Assembly: GCF_021088345.1 (NCBI RefSeq)
Contig: NZ_CP088156.1
Location: 5,394,001 to 5,458,000 of the forward strand
DNA: 64,000 nucleotides
Source: Bradyrhizobium ontarionense
Lineage (GTDB): Bacteria; Pseudomonadota; Alphaproteobacteria; Rhizobiales; Xanthobacteraceae
Direction of reading: 5' to 3'
The notes beneath the pieces are model-generated. The model did no database searches and was not told the origin of the DNA. It saw nothing but the letters and a program-made list of their open reading frames with translations. The position numbers and the translations under genes were made by a program. The first letter of the stretch is position 1, and each line of letters opens with the position of its first letter. This document shows positions 43,742-53,157 of the stretch, piece by piece.

Positions 43742-44550
43742 ACGATCTGTCCTTGCGCATCGCCCCGCACCGGATCGGCGCGATGGTCCTGCGCTATTGG
43801 TATCTGTTGCTGTCGTCCTGGCCGCGGCTCCTCGAGCTGATGTACTGGCCGACCCTGCAGATCATCACCTGGGGCTTCCTGCAGACCTACATCACCAGCA
43901 ATGCCGGCTTCTTTGCCCGTGCCGGGGGCACGCTCATCGGCGCGGTCATCCTGTGGGACATCCTGTTCCGCGGCCAGCTCGGCTTCTCGATCTCCTTCCT
44001 CGAGGAGATGTGGGCGCGCAACATCGGCAACCTGATGATGAGCCCGCTCACGCCGCTGGAATTCCTGCTGGCGCTGATGACGATGAGCGTGATCCGGCTC
44101 GCGATCGGCATCATTCCGATGACGCTGATCGCGGTCTGGTTCTTCGATTTCAACTTCTACAGCCTCGGCCTGCCGCTGATCGCCTTCTTCTGCAACCTGA
44201 TCTTCACCTCCTGGGCGGTCGGCATCTTCGTGTCTGGCCTGGTGCTGCGCAACGGGCTCGGCGCCGAGAGCATCGTCTGGACCCTGATGTTCGCGCTGAT
44301 GCCGCTGGCCTGCGTGTACTATCCCGTTCAGGTGCTGCCGCATTGGCTGCAGCTGGTCGCCTGGTCGCTGCCGCCGACTTACGTGTTCGAGGGCATGCGC
44401 GCGCTGCTGAGCGATCACGTCTTCCGGTCGGACCTGATGCTGACCGCGCTTGGGCTCAATGTCGCCCTGCTGCTGGCGTCGTTTGCGGCATTCATTGCCC
44501 TCTTACGCAGCGCGCGCCGCGCCGGCTCATTGCTGTCGTCCGGCGAATAA
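43738..44550 (+). CDS. ABC-2-type transporter permease
   Basis: A 270-residue permease with six hydrophobic segments and the ABC-2 C-terminal block (MPLACVYYPVQVLPHWLQLV, then PPTYVFEGMRALL), as in NodJ-like and antibiotic-export permeases. Its start overlaps the ATPase stop by 4 bp, so the two form an exporter. No substrate gene neighbours it. Confidence 0.9.
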   Translation: MNDLSLRIAPHRIGAMVLRYWYLLLSSWPRLLELMYWPTLQIITWGFLQTYITSNAGFFARAGGTLIGAVILWDILFRGQLGFSISFLEEMWARNIGNLMMSPLTPLEFLLALMTMSVIRLAIGIIPMTLIAVWFFDFNFYSLGLPLIAFFCNLIFTSWAVGIFVSGLVLRNGLGAESIVWTLMFALMPLACVYYPVQVLPHWLQLVAWSLPPTYVFEGMRALLSDHVFRSDLMLTALGLNVALLLASFAAFIALLRSARRAGSLLSSGE

Positions 44551-44674
44551 TCCGTTTTTCCCGTGAATTTTCGGGCTGATTCCGCAGCTTTACGGCCTTG
44601 ACTCGTACAACACCGCATTGACGCTTAATTACGCATTCGGCAGTATGCTGCGTTGCAGAGAGGGTTGAACGAGA

Positions 44675-46003
44675 ATGCCGATTGGTGAGTTTGGCGGTGC
44701 ACCGCCCCTGGCGTCGGAAGGCAGTCCGGTCCTGACGACGCCGATGTACTGGATGTACGAGATGGCGCATGCCTCGCTCAATCCGGCGCGCGCCGTCACG
44801 GATGCCACCAAGATCCTGTTTCAGAACCCGCTCAATCCCTGGGCGCACACCGAAATGGGCAAGTCGATCGCGGCGGCCTGCGAGCTGTTCGAGCGCACCA
44901 CGCGCCGCTACGGCAAGCCCGAATGGGGGCTCGACGAGACCGAGGTCAACGGCATCAGGACCCCGGTCGAGGTCCACGCGATCTGGGAAAAACCGTTCTG
45001 CCGACTGCTCTATTTCGATCGCAAGCTGACCCGCCCGCTGCGCAGCCCCCAGCCGCGGCTGTTGATCGTGGCGCCGATGTCCGGCCACTACGCGACGCTG
45101 CTGCGCGGCACGGTCGAGGCGTTCCTGCCGACCCACGAGGTCTATATCACCGATTGGGCCGACGCCCGGATGGTGCCGCTGGCCGAAGGCCGCTTCGATC
45201 TCGACGACTACATCGACTACGTCATCGAGATGCTGCAGTTCCTCGGCACCAACATGCACGTGATGGCGGTGTGCCAGCCGGCGGTGCCGGTGCTGGCGGC
45301 GGTGTCGGTGATGGAGGCCGAGCGCGATCCGTTCGCACCGATCTCGATGACCCTGATGGGCGGCCCGATCGATACGCGCCGCAATCCGACCGGCGTGAAC
45401 AATCTCGCCCAGGAGCGCGGCATCGACTGGTTCCGCAACCACGTCATCACCAAGGTGCCGTTCCCGCATCCGGGCGTCATGCGCGACGTCTATCCGGGCT
45501 TCCTGCAGCTGAACGGCTTCATCAGCATGAACCTCGACCGCCATGTCGACGCCCACAAGGCGCTGTTCGCCAATCTGGTGAAGGGCGATGGCGACCAGGT
45601 CGACAAGCATCGCGATTTCTATGACGAGTATCTCGCCGTCATGGACCTGGCTGCGGAATACTATTTGCAGACGGTCGAGACGGTGTTCATCAAGCACGCG
45701 CTGCCGAAGGGTGAAATGACCCATCGCGGCACGCCTGTGGAGCCGTCGAAGATCACGCGCGTCGCCTTGATGACGGTCGAAGGTGAGAAGGACGACATTT
45801 CCGGTCTCGGACAGACCGAAGCAACACATGGACTCTGCTCGTCGATCCCGGATCATCGCCGGGTTCACTACGTGCAACCGGGTGTCGGCCACTACGGTGT
45901 GTTCAATGGATCGCGATTCAAGTCGGAGATCGTGCCACGCATTTGCGATTTCATGCTCTCGGCTGCGGATCCAAAGTCGTTGATCACCATTGCGGCCGAA
46001 TAG
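44675..46003 (+). CDS. phaZ: intracellular polyhydroxyalkanoate depolymerase PhaZ
   Basis: A 442-residue intracellular PHB depolymerase. It has the PhaZ opening (MYEMAHASLNPARAV), the nucleophile segment MAVCQPAVPVLAAV where Cys replaces the usual lipase-box Ser, and the C-terminal VQPGVGHYGVFNG with the catalytic His. It degrades native PHB granules to 3-hydroxybutyrate in the cytoplasm. A strong terminator follows at 46105. The length matches family members of ~420 residues. Confidence 0.93.
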   Translation: MPIGEFGGAPPLASEGSPVLTTPMYWMYEMAHASLNPARAVTDATKILFQNPLNPWAHTEMGKSIAAACELFERTTRRYGKPEWGLDETEVNGIRTPVEVHAIWEKPFCRLLYFDRKLTRPLRSPQPRLLIVAPMSGHYATLLRGTVEAFLPTHEVYITDWADARMVPLAEGRFDLDDYIDYVIEMLQFLGTNMHVMAVCQPAVPVLAAVSVMEAERDPFAPISMTLMGGPIDTRRNPTGVNNLAQERGIDWFRNHVITKVPFPHPGVMRDVYPGFLQLNGFISMNLDRHVDAHKALFANLVKGDGDQVDKHRDFYDEYLAVMDLAAEYYLQTVETVFIKHALPKGEMTHRGTPVEPSKITRVALMTVEGEKDDISGLGQTEATHGLCSSIPDHRRVHYVQPGVGHYGVFNGSRFKSEIVPRICDFMLSAADPKSLITIAAE

Positions 46004-46104
46004 ATGAGGAGACGGCTTACTGCGCCTCCGAATCCGGCTGCGCGGTAACTCGTTGAAGAGGCACTGGAAACCGGATTTCCGGAGTGACTCAAGGAGTGAA
46101 TGTG

Positions 46105-46129
46105 GCGTCGCTCCATGAGCGACGCTTTT
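46105..46129 (+). terminator. rho-independent terminator after phaZ
   Basis: Perfect 8-bp stem GCGTCGCT / AGCGACGC with a 5-base loop, directly followed by TTTT. The motif ATGAGCGACGC recurs at 46146-46156. It lies about 100 bp past the phaZ stop, in the 292-bp gap before the metallopeptidase gene. Confidence 0.85.
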
Positions 46130-46295
46130 GAATCCATATTCATTTTATGAGCGACGCAGTAGCTACAACTTCTAGGGTACGGAACCGTCCGAACCCCTGT
46201 ATGTTGGGCAAATGATTTGTTTTTGCGCCGAGCGCTTTCCCTGGCGGTGGATATGGCAGAATCCGGGCGAGCTCTTACCCCCCGGACTGACAGAA

Positions 46296-47051
46296 ATGGC
46301 CACTCGCGCGCTACTCTATCGGCGGCCCGCCGAACCTTCGCGTCTTCTCGTCAAGCACGGCTCGCAAATCTACTCGATTAGATTGCGGCGTCACCGTCGT
46401 GCGCGACGTTATACCCTGAGAATTCATCCGTCGGATCGCGAAGCGATCCTGACGATGCCTCCGCGCGGCACGATCATCGAGGCCAAGGACTTCGCGCAAC
46501 GTCACGGCGCGTGGATCGCCGCCCGTCTCGGCCGTCTGCCGAAAGCGGCGCCGTTCCTGCCCGGCACGATCGTGCCGCTGCGTGGCGTGCCGCACAAGAT
46601 CGTGCATCGCGCCGGCGAGCGCGGCACGGTGTGGACCGAGACGCGCGACAGCGGCGAGAAGATCCTCTGCGTGGCCGGCGGGCTCGAGCACACCGAGCGC
46701 CGCGTGCTCGACTTCCTCAAGCGCGAGGCGCGTCGCGATCTGCAGAAGGCCGCCGACGGCTATGCCGAGCAGCTCGGCGTCAAGGTGAAGCGGCTGTCGA
46801 TCCGTGACCAGTCGAGCCGCTGGGGGTCCTGCACCTCGGCCGGCTCGCTGTCGTTCTCCTGGCGGCTGATTCTGGCGCCGTCCTTCGTGCTCGACTATCT
46901 CGCAGCCCATGAGGTTGCGCATCTGATCGAGATGAACCACTCGCCGCGGTTCTGGAAGGTGTGCGGGAAGATCAGCTCCTCGGTCGAGCGCGCCAAGAAG
47001 TGGCTCGACACCTGCGGCAACGATCTGCACCGCTACGGCATCGATGATTGA
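46296..47051 (+). CDS. DUF45 (YgjP/SprT-like) metallopeptidase
   Basis: A 251-residue protein of the YgjP/DUF45 family. The zinc motif is HEVAHLIEMNHSPRFW (HExxH plus downstream His), preceded by the family motif SSRWGSCTSAGSLSFSWRL. It is a soluble metalloprotease-like protein of unsettled substrate. The start at 46296 is chosen because the fold begins at ATRALLYRRP; an upstream frame to 46212 is less likely. A good terminator follows, and three imperfect 15-bp repeats straddle its stop codon. Confidence 0.88.
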   Translation: MATRALLYRRPAEPSRLLVKHGSQIYSIRLRRHRRARRYTLRIHPSDREAILTMPPRGTIIEAKDFAQRHGAWIAARLGRLPKAAPFLPGTIVPLRGVPHKIVHRAGERGTVWTETRDSGEKILCVAGGLEHTERRVLDFLKREARRDLQKAADGYAEQLGVKVKRLSIRDQSSRWGSCTSAGSLSFSWRLILAPSFVLDYLAAHEVAHLIEMNHSPRFWKVCGKISSSVERAKKWLDTCGNDLHRYGIDD

Positions 47052-47083
47052 GGTATCGACGATTGAGCCGTCGACGATTGATC
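47040..47083. repeat. three imperfect 15-bp tandem repeats across a stop codon
   Basis: The units ATCGATGATTGAGGT, ATCGACGATTGAGCC and GTCGACGATTGAT(CG) are contiguous. The first contains the last codons and TGA stop of the metallopeptidase gene. Confidence 0.7.
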
Positions 47084-47085
47084 GC

Positions 47086-47118
47086 AAATGGCCCGGCCTT
47101 CTGGTTCGGGCCATTTTT
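47086..47118 (+). terminator. rho-independent terminator after the DUF45 metallopeptidase
   Basis: Perfect 10-bp stem AAATGGCCCG / CGGGCCATTT with an 11-base loop and two further T (five T in all across the stem end). It ends the transcript started at 46296. Confidence 0.85.
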
Positions 47119-47278
47119 GCGTGTGGTTCCGACTCTCCTCATGCAATCGGTCCGCGCCAGCCCGACTATCGAATTCTTAAGCCTTCCAACGTGCAACCGG
47201 AAGATCTCGCCGAATGCGGCGGCGCTTTAACGCGGCCGTAACGCCGGACTCGCCAGATTTACCGCAAACAGCCCCAAG

Positions 47279-50044
47279 GTGACGTCCCAGCAAGTAGCCG
47301 GGATGTTCGCTGCAACCAAGGCGCGGATCGTTTCCACGGGAACGTGCAGCGCGCCCCGAAGCGAACAGCCAACGATGCGTGCAAGCGAGTTCCCAACGGC
47401 CGAATCGGCTCAACTGCTCTCGGCCGTGTTCGACCGTGCCAGCGAAGCCATCCTGATCCTCGACGCGCATCGCCGTGTCCACCACGTCAATGCCGCGGCG
47501 GCCCGCCTGTTGCGGCGAGACCCGGCCGCCATGATCGGTGCCGACCTGGCCGGCCTGGGTCTGCCGTCCGAGCTTGCCGCGCCGGCGCTGAATGACGAGC
47601 ACGCGGGCGATGTCGACGCCGGCCAGCGCGCGCCGGCCGAGACGATCATCCGGGAATTGACGCTCCGCCATGAAGACGGCTCCCGGGCTCGGGTCCGTCT
47701 GTCGTTTTCCGATCTTCCCTCCGGCGACGATTCCGGCCGTTCGCTGGTCCTGATCCGCGACGTGACCGCCGAGGTCGAGCTGCGCGAGCGCAATGCGCTG
47801 CTGACGTCGGTGGCGGACCGCACCAATCGGGCGGTCATCGTCACCGATCGCGACCTCAAGATCCTCTACACCAATGCGGCTTTCGCCAGCCTGTACGGCT
47901 ACACGCCCGAGGAGGCGCTCGGCCGTAGCGCTGATGAGCTCCTGATCGGCCCCTGGACCGATCGGGCCGCCGTCGACCAGTTGAAGCAAGGCCTCAAGGA
48001 CGAACAGGGCAGCGAGCAGGACGTGCTGCTCTACGGCAAGGACGGCCACGAGCTCTGGACGACGGCCTATGTCAAGGCGCACCGGAACGCGCGGGGCAAG
48101 GTCAAGAATATCTTCGGCCTGCTCACCGACATCCGGGAGGTCAAGCAGCTGCGCTCGCTGCAGCAGCTGATCATGTCGTCGCTGGCTTCGGACGTTTCGA
48201 TCACGACGATCGCGGATCAGCTGTGCCGTCGGGTCGAGGAGCTCGCCCCCGATGTTGTCTGCTCGGTCCTGCACGTCGATTCGGACGGGCTGATCCACCC
48301 GCTCGGCGGACCGAGCCTGCCAACGACCTATTCCGCCAGCCTGGACGGCGTTGCGATCGGACCGGACGTCGGCTCCTGTGGCACCGCCGCCTATCTGTGC
48401 GAGCCGGTGCTGGCGCAGGACATCGACAACGATCCGCGCTGGCAGCCCTACAAGGCCGGTCCGCTGTCGGCAGGGCTGCGCGCCTGCTGGTCCTCGCCGA
48501 TCAAGGGCAAGGACGGCCGCGTCATCGGCACCTTCGCCTTCTACTTTCGTGAATGCCGCGGCCCCAGCCCGTGGCATGAGCAGATCGTCGCCGCCTGTGT
48601 CCAGCTCGGCTCCCTGGCCATCGAGCGCCAGGAAGTCAGGTCGACGATGTCGGAGGTCGCCTATCACGACATGCTGACGGGCCTGCCCAATCGCGCCCGC
48701 ATTCCGTCGCTGATCGCCGAGGCCATCAAGGCCTGTCCGGAAGGCGGGCACGTCGCCGTGGCCTTCCTCGACGCCGACAACTTCAAGGACGTCAACGACA
48801 CGCTGGGCCATGCGGCCGGCGACGAGTTCCTGGTCGGTTTTGCCAACCGCCTGCGGGCGCAGATCAGGGCCGGTGACATGCTGGGCCGGCTCGGCGGCGA
48901 CGAGTTCGTGATCGTGCTGCAGAACCGCGATCCCCTCGAGGCGTCGCTGGCCGCGGCGCGGATCACGGCCGCTCTCGCCATGCCCCTGACGATCGGCAAA
49001 CGGCAGGTGCCGATGTCCGCGAGCATGGGGCTCAGCCTCTATCCGGACAACGCCAAGGACATCGAGACCCTGATCAAGCAGGCCGACGCGGCGATGTACA
49101 AGGCCAAGCGGGGCGGCCGCGCCACCTATCGCTTCTTCAGCGCCGACATCGACAAGCTTGCCGAAGAACGGCTGATGCATTCGACCGCGCTGCGCGAGGC
49201 GATCGCCAGCGAGGCCCTGACCCTGCATTATCAGCCGCAGATCCGCACCCGGGACGGTGCGATCCACGGCGTGGAGGCGCTGGCGCGCTGGCACGACCCG
49301 GTGCTGGGCGAAGTCTCGCCGTCGAAATTCATTCCGCTCGCGGAGGAGTGCGGCCTGATCGAGCAGATCGGCGTGTGGTCGATCAAGCTGGCCTGCAAGC
49401 AGATGGCGTCATGGCGCCGCGCCGGCCTCGACATTCCCTGCATCTCGGTGAACCTGTCGCCGATCAACTTCCAGAACATCAATCTGGCGGCGATGGTGGC
49501 GCAGATCCTGGCGGCCAACGATCTGCCGGCCAAGATGCTGATGCTGGAGATCACCGAAGGCGTGATTCTCAACGAGCGCGCCACAGTGATTGCGACCATG
49601 AACGAGCTGCGCAACATGGGCGTCGGCCTGTCGCTCGACGATTTCGGCACCGGCTATTCCAGCCTCAGCCGGCTGGCACAGCTGCCGATCGACGAGCTCA
49701 AGATCGACCGCAGCTTCATGCGCGATTTCGAGAACGAGACCGGGACGCGGGCGATCGTGACGGCGGTCGTCAGGGTCGGGCAGAGCCTCGACGTCGCCGT
49801 GGTCGCCGAGGGCGTCGAGACCGAGCCGCAGCGGCGGCTGCTGGCCGAGCTCGGCTGCGATGCCATGCAGGGCTTTCTGTTCGCGCGCCCGATGGCCGCC
49901 AGCGCATTCAGTCGCTGGCTGCTCGATTACAGCGCGCACCGGGCAAGCCTGATGCTCAGGCAGGTCGGGCGTGCGTTGGCGCAGGCCTCAGGCTCCCCAC
50001 AGAACGAGTTGCCCCGCCGTCCCACGGCTGCCGCCGCCGGCTGA
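47279..50044 (+). CDS. PAS-PAS-GAF-GGDEF-EAL c-di-GMP signalling protein
   Basis: Up to 921 residues from a GTG at 47279; later starts (ATG 47303 or 47375) are possible and would lose only non-conserved residues. PAS1 ~45-160, PAS2 ~170-290 (ILYTNAAFASLYGYTPEEAL), a GAF-like domain ~300-445 (SCGTAAYLCEPVLAQDI), GGDEF with intact RLGGDEF near 539, and EAL with GVEALARW near 664 plus VNLSPIN, LEITEG, DDFGTGYSS, KIDRS and AEGVET. The layout resembles the DosP/Dgc2-type oxygen-sensing proteins. No membrane segment. It can probably both make and break c-di-GMP. Confidence 0.92.
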   Translation: MTSQQVAGMFAATKARIVSTGTCSAPRSEQPTMRASEFPTAESAQLLSAVFDRASEAILILDAHRRVHHVNAAAARLLRRDPAAMIGADLAGLGLPSELAAPALNDEHAGDVDAGQRAPAETIIRELTLRHEDGSRARVRLSFSDLPSGDDSGRSLVLIRDVTAEVELRERNALLTSVADRTNRAVIVTDRDLKILYTNAAFASLYGYTPEEALGRSADELLIGPWTDRAAVDQLKQGLKDEQGSEQDVLLYGKDGHELWTTAYVKAHRNARGKVKNIFGLLTDIREVKQLRSLQQLIMSSLASDVSITTIADQLCRRVEELAPDVVCSVLHVDSDGLIHPLGGPSLPTTYSASLDGVAIGPDVGSCGTAAYLCEPVLAQDIDNDPRWQPYKAGPLSAGLRACWSSPIKGKDGRVIGTFAFYFRECRGPSPWHEQIVAACVQLGSLAIERQEVRSTMSEVAYHDMLTGLPNRARIPSLIAEAIKACPEGGHVAVAFLDADNFKDVNDTLGHAAGDEFLVGFANRLRAQIRAGDMLGRLGGDEFVIVLQNRDPLEASLAAARITAALAMPLTIGKRQVPMSASMGLSLYPDNAKDIETLIKQADAAMYKAKRGGRATYRFFSADIDKLAEERLMHSTALREAIASEALTLHYQPQIRTRDGAIHGVEALARWHDPVLGEVSPSKFIPLAEECGLIEQIGVWSIKLACKQMASWRRAGLDIPCISVNLSPINFQNINLAAMVAQILAANDLPAKMLMLEITEGVILNERATVIATMNELRNMGVGLSLDDFGTGYSSLSRLAQLPIDELKIDRSFMRDFENETGTRAIVTAVVRVGQSLDVAVVAEGVETEPQRRLLAELGCDAMQGFLFARPMAASAFSRWLLDYSAHRASLMLRQVGRALAQASGSPQNELPRRPTAAAAG

Positions 50045-50090
50045 TCGGTCGCGCAGCCGTATCTCACGACATGCGCCGCCGGGCCTCGCC

Positions 50091-52307
50091 TCAGCGCTGA
50101 CCTCCGAACAATCGATCCACCAGCCAGCCGTCCAGGCCCGCGGCGGGTTCCGGCCGCGCCGCGGTCCGTGTCGACGCCGCAGCGCGCGTGCCGCCGGCAG
50201 GATTGGATGCAGGTGCCATCGGCGCGGTGATCTGTGACGTGATCTGCGCCAGCGTGGGCACCAGACCCGAGCCCTGCGTGTTCGGGAGCGCGGCGACCGG
50301 CACGCCCTGATGGGCCGATCGCATGAAGCGGGTCCAGACATCGACCGGCAGGCCGCCGCCGGTCGTCTTCCTGGTCGGCGAATTGTCGTCATTGCCGAGC
50401 CACACGCCGGTGACGAGACGGGCGGTGTAGCCGATGAACCAGGCATCGCGGAAATCTTGGCTGGTGCCGGTCTTGCCGGCGGCGACCCAGCCCGGGATCT
50501 CGGCCTTCTTCGCTGTGCCCGAGATCAGCGTCTCCTGCATCATCTGGTTCATCATCGCCGCGTTGCGCGGCTCGATCACCTGCGCGGGCCGCTCGGCCTG
50601 ACGCATGTACAGCAGCTTGCCGTCGAGCGTCCTGATCCGCGTCACCACATGCGGCGCGACGCTGAGGCCGCCATTGGCGAACGGCGCATAGGCGCCGACC
50701 AGCTCGATCACCGACACTTCCGAGGTGCCGAGTGCGATCGAGGGATTCGGATCGAGCTTCGAGGAGATGCCGAGCCGGTGCGCGGTCCGCACCACGTTCT
50801 TCGGGCCGACTTCGAGCCCGACGCGCACCGCGACCGTGTTCAACGACATCGCCAGCGCCTGGGTCAGCGTCACCGGGCCGAAATATTCGCGGGTGTAGTT
50901 CTCGGGCTTCCAGCCCTTCAGGTCGAGCGGCGCGTCCTGGCGCACCGTGTCGGGCGTCAGGCCCTGCTCGATCGCGGTGAGATAGACGAACGGCTTGAAC
51001 GCAGAGCCTGGCTGGCGTTTTGCGGTCACGGCGCGGTTGAACTGACTGTCCGCATAGTTGCGACCGCCGACCAAGGCGCGCACGGCGCCGTCCGGCGTCA
51101 TCGCCACCAGCGCCCCCTGGCTGACGTTGAACTTGACGCTCTTGGCCGCGAGCTCGTCGATGATGGCGGCTTCGGCCACGCTCTGCAGCTTCGGATCGAT
51201 CGTCGTCTCGACCACGATCGATTCCTCGATCTGGCCGACGAGATCGTCGAGCACTTCGCCGATCCAGTCGGCCACGTAGTTCACGGTGCCGGCCCCGGCC
51301 GGCTTCACCGCGACGCTCGGATGGGCGATCTGGGCCTGGGCCTGGGCGTCGGTGATGAACTTCGCGTCGGCCATCGCCGCAAGCACGGTCTGCGCGCGCT
51401 TGGCGGCGCCTTCCGGGTTGCGGTTCGGCGCCAGCCGCGACGGGGATTTCACGAGGCCCGCGAGCATCGCGGCCTCGCCGACCGTGACCTGCCGCGCCGA
51501 TTTGCCGAAATAGCGCTGCGCCGCCGCCTCGACGCCGTAGGCGCCCGAGCCGAAATAGACGCGGTTGAGATAGAGCTCGAGAATGTCGCGCTTGGAATAT
51601 TTGCGCTCGAGCCAGAGCGCGAGCTCGGCCTCCTGGAGCTTGCGCGCCAGCGTGCGCTCCTGGGTCAGGAACAGGTTCTTGGCGAGCTGCTGCGTCAGGG
51701 TCGAGCCGCCCTGCGAGACGCCGCGATGCAGGATGTTGGCGACGACGGCGCGCGCGATGCCGATCGGGTCGATGCCGAAATGCTGGTAGAAGCGGCGGTC
51801 CTCGATGGCGATGAAGGCCTTGGGCAGATAGGGCGGCAGGTCCTTCAACGCGACGTTGGCGCCCGCCATCTCGCCGCGCTGCGCCAGCATGGTGCCGTCG
51901 ATGCCCACGATTTCGATGGTGGGCGGTCGCTTGGGGATCTCCAGCGACTGGATCGGCGGCAGGTGCGCGCCGGCCCAGATCACGACGCCGACGAGCGCGA
52001 TCACGCCCCACAGGCCGCTGACGAGCGCCCAGTAGAACATGCGTCCGATGGACAGGCCCCAGCGCGACTTGCCGCGGCTCGGCTTCGGCTTGGGCGGGGC
52101 GGCCTTCGGTGCGGCCTTGGGCTCGCGCGCCGGCACGTCATCGTCGTCGTCGGGCTCGACCGGTTTGCGCTTGGCTGCGGATTTCTTCGGGGCGTCCTCG
52201 CCGGCGGGAATGCGGTCCTTCGGATCGAGACGCAGATCGGCCATCGCGGCCGCAAGGCCGAATCGCGGCTCCTTGCGTCCGCCGCTCTGTTTCCGTCCCC
52301 GCGCCAT
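50091..52307 (-). CDS. penicillin-binding protein 1A (bifunctional transglycosylase/transpeptidase)
   Basis: A 738-residue class A PBP from the ATG at 52307. An N-terminal acidic/Lys/Pro-rich cytoplasmic tail (DDDDDVPAREP) is followed by a TM anchor near residues 90-115. The GT51 domain has EDRRFYQHFG and the block GGSTLTQQLAKNLFL. The transpeptidase carries SxxK in PGSAFKPF, SxN in SLNTV and KTGT in GKTGTSQDF. It polymerises and cross-links peptidoglycan in the periplasm. The long basic tail is common in Rhizobiales homologues. A TTG at 52313 could extend it by two codons. Confidence 0.94.
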   Translation of the reverse strand: MARGRKQSGGRKEPRFGLAAAMADLRLDPKDRIPAGEDAPKKSAAKRKPVEPDDDDDVPAREPKAAPKAAPPKPKPSRGKSRWGLSIGRMFYWALVSGLWGVIALVGVVIWAGAHLPPIQSLEIPKRPPTIEIVGIDGTMLAQRGEMAGANVALKDLPPYLPKAFIAIEDRRFYQHFGIDPIGIARAVVANILHRGVSQGGSTLTQQLAKNLFLTQERTLARKLQEAELALWLERKYSKRDILELYLNRVYFGSGAYGVEAAAQRYFGKSARQVTVGEAAMLAGLVKSPSRLAPNRNPEGAAKRAQTVLAAMADAKFITDAQAQAQIAHPSVAVKPAGAGTVNYVADWIGEVLDDLVGQIEESIVVETTIDPKLQSVAEAAIIDELAAKSVKFNVSQGALVAMTPDGAVRALVGGRNYADSQFNRAVTAKRQPGSAFKPFVYLTAIEQGLTPDTVRQDAPLDLKGWKPENYTREYFGPVTLTQALAMSLNTVAVRVGLEVGPKNVVRTAHRLGISSKLDPNPSIALGTSEVSVIELVGAYAPFANGGLSVAPHVVTRIRTLDGKLLYMRQAERPAQVIEPRNAAMMNQMMQETLISGTAKKAEIPGWVAAGKTGTSQDFRDAWFIGYTARLVTGVWLGNDDNSPTRKTTGGGLPVDVWTRFMRSAHQGVPVAALPNTQGSGLVPTLAQITSQITAPMAPASNPAGGTRAAASTRTAARPEPAAGLDGWLVDRLFGGQR

Positions 52308-52453
52308 ACGCAACTCAAGCCCGCGACCTGCCGTCCAACCATGGTAATGGCCGGAGTTTAAGGGGCAGTTAGAAAGAGCTTAACGCGCGATTAGGACTTT
52401 CGCGTCGAAAACGCACGGTTATGGTTAAGCAAACGTCAACGACGAGGGAACAG

Positions 52454-52879
52454 ATGGGCCATATCGACCCGACCAAGGAGGTGTTCGCGCAATTCCGGGA
52501 GAACGACCGCCCCGGTCCGATCCACATGCTGAACCTGGTGCGCCTGCGCAAAGAGGCGGACTATCCGGACGGGCGCAAGGTGAGCGGCGCGGAGGCCTAT
52601 GCCGCCTATGGCCGCGAGAGCGGCTCGGTGTTCGAGCGGCTCGGCGGCCGCATCGTCTGGCAGGGCCGCTTCGAGTTGATGCTGATCGGTCCGCAGGACG
52701 AATATTGGGACCACTGCTTCATCGCCGAATACCCGTCCGTGCAGGCCTTCGTCGAGATGATCCGCGATCCCGTCTATCGCGAGGCGGTCAAGCATCGCCA
52801 GGCCGCGGTGGAGGACTCGCGGCTGATCCGTCACGCGGTGCTACCGATGGGCAAGAATTTCGGCGAGGTGCCGGGCTGA
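52454..52879 (+). CDS. DUF1330 domain protein
   Basis: A 141-residue protein from the ATG of MGHIDPTKEVF; an upstream ATG at 52421 would add 11 residues. It contains the DUF1330-type ferredoxin-like (dimeric alpha/beta barrel) features RPGPIHMLNLVRLRKEADYP, GRIVWQGRFELMLIG and SVQAFVEMIRDPVYR. Soluble and without a predicted reaction. It is monocistronic, divergent from the PBP1A gene. Confidence 0.82.
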   Translation: MGHIDPTKEVFAQFRENDRPGPIHMLNLVRLRKEADYPDGRKVSGAEAYAAYGRESGSVFERLGGRIVWQGRFELMLIGPQDEYWDHCFIAEYPSVQAFVEMIRDPVYREAVKHRQAAVEDSRLIRHAVLPMGKNFGEVPG

Positions 52880-52922
52880 GGTCGCTGCGCGTGAGGCGTT
52901 GAGGCGTCTCTACATCTCAGGT

Positions 52923-53022
52923 GTCGTCACCCGCGAAGGCGGCTGACCCAGTATTCCAGAGACGGTCGCTGTCGATCGAGATGTCGCGGTGTGCCGGATG
53001 CCCCGCCTGTGCAGGGCATGAC
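52923..53022. repeat. intergenic repeat (CACCCGCGAAGGCGG family)
   Basis: A block starting GTCACCCGCGAAGGCGG... CAGTATTCCAGAGACGG and ending CGGATGCCCCGCCTGTGC with AGGGCATGAC. I recall this type of element as recurrent in Bradyrhizobium intergenic DNA. Non-coding. Confidence 0.55.
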
Positions 53023-53047
53023 ATTTGTAAATGAGGAAGTCGTTCGG

Positions 53048-53107
53048 CTACCCCGCCGCCCCCGTGTCCTCGATGATCGAGCCGAACGGCCCCAAGCGCT
53101 CGCCGGA
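53048..53107 (-). pseudogene. C-terminal remnant of a branched-chain-type ABC binding protein
   Basis: On the minus strand this codes GERLGPFGSIIEDTGAAG and a stop, matching the C-terminus GERWELFGPILEDKGAAG of the intact binding protein at 54643-55869. The DNA matches at about 49 of 58 positions. Nothing of the rest of the gene remains upstream, where arsR now begins. It is a truncated copy, not a functional gene. Confidence 0.75.
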
Positions 53108-53131
53108 ATCGGGGCTGCCGGCTTGCACGAC

Positions 53132-53151
53132 ACATAAGTTTATGCTTATGT
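53132..53151 (+). promoter_or_regulatory. probable ArsR operator
   Basis: An inverted repeat ACATAAG-TTTATG-CTTATGT directly precedes the arsR ATG (7 bp away). ArsR-type repressors bind such AT-rich dyads over their own promoter. Confidence 0.7.
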
Positions 53152-53157
53152 GTTGGC

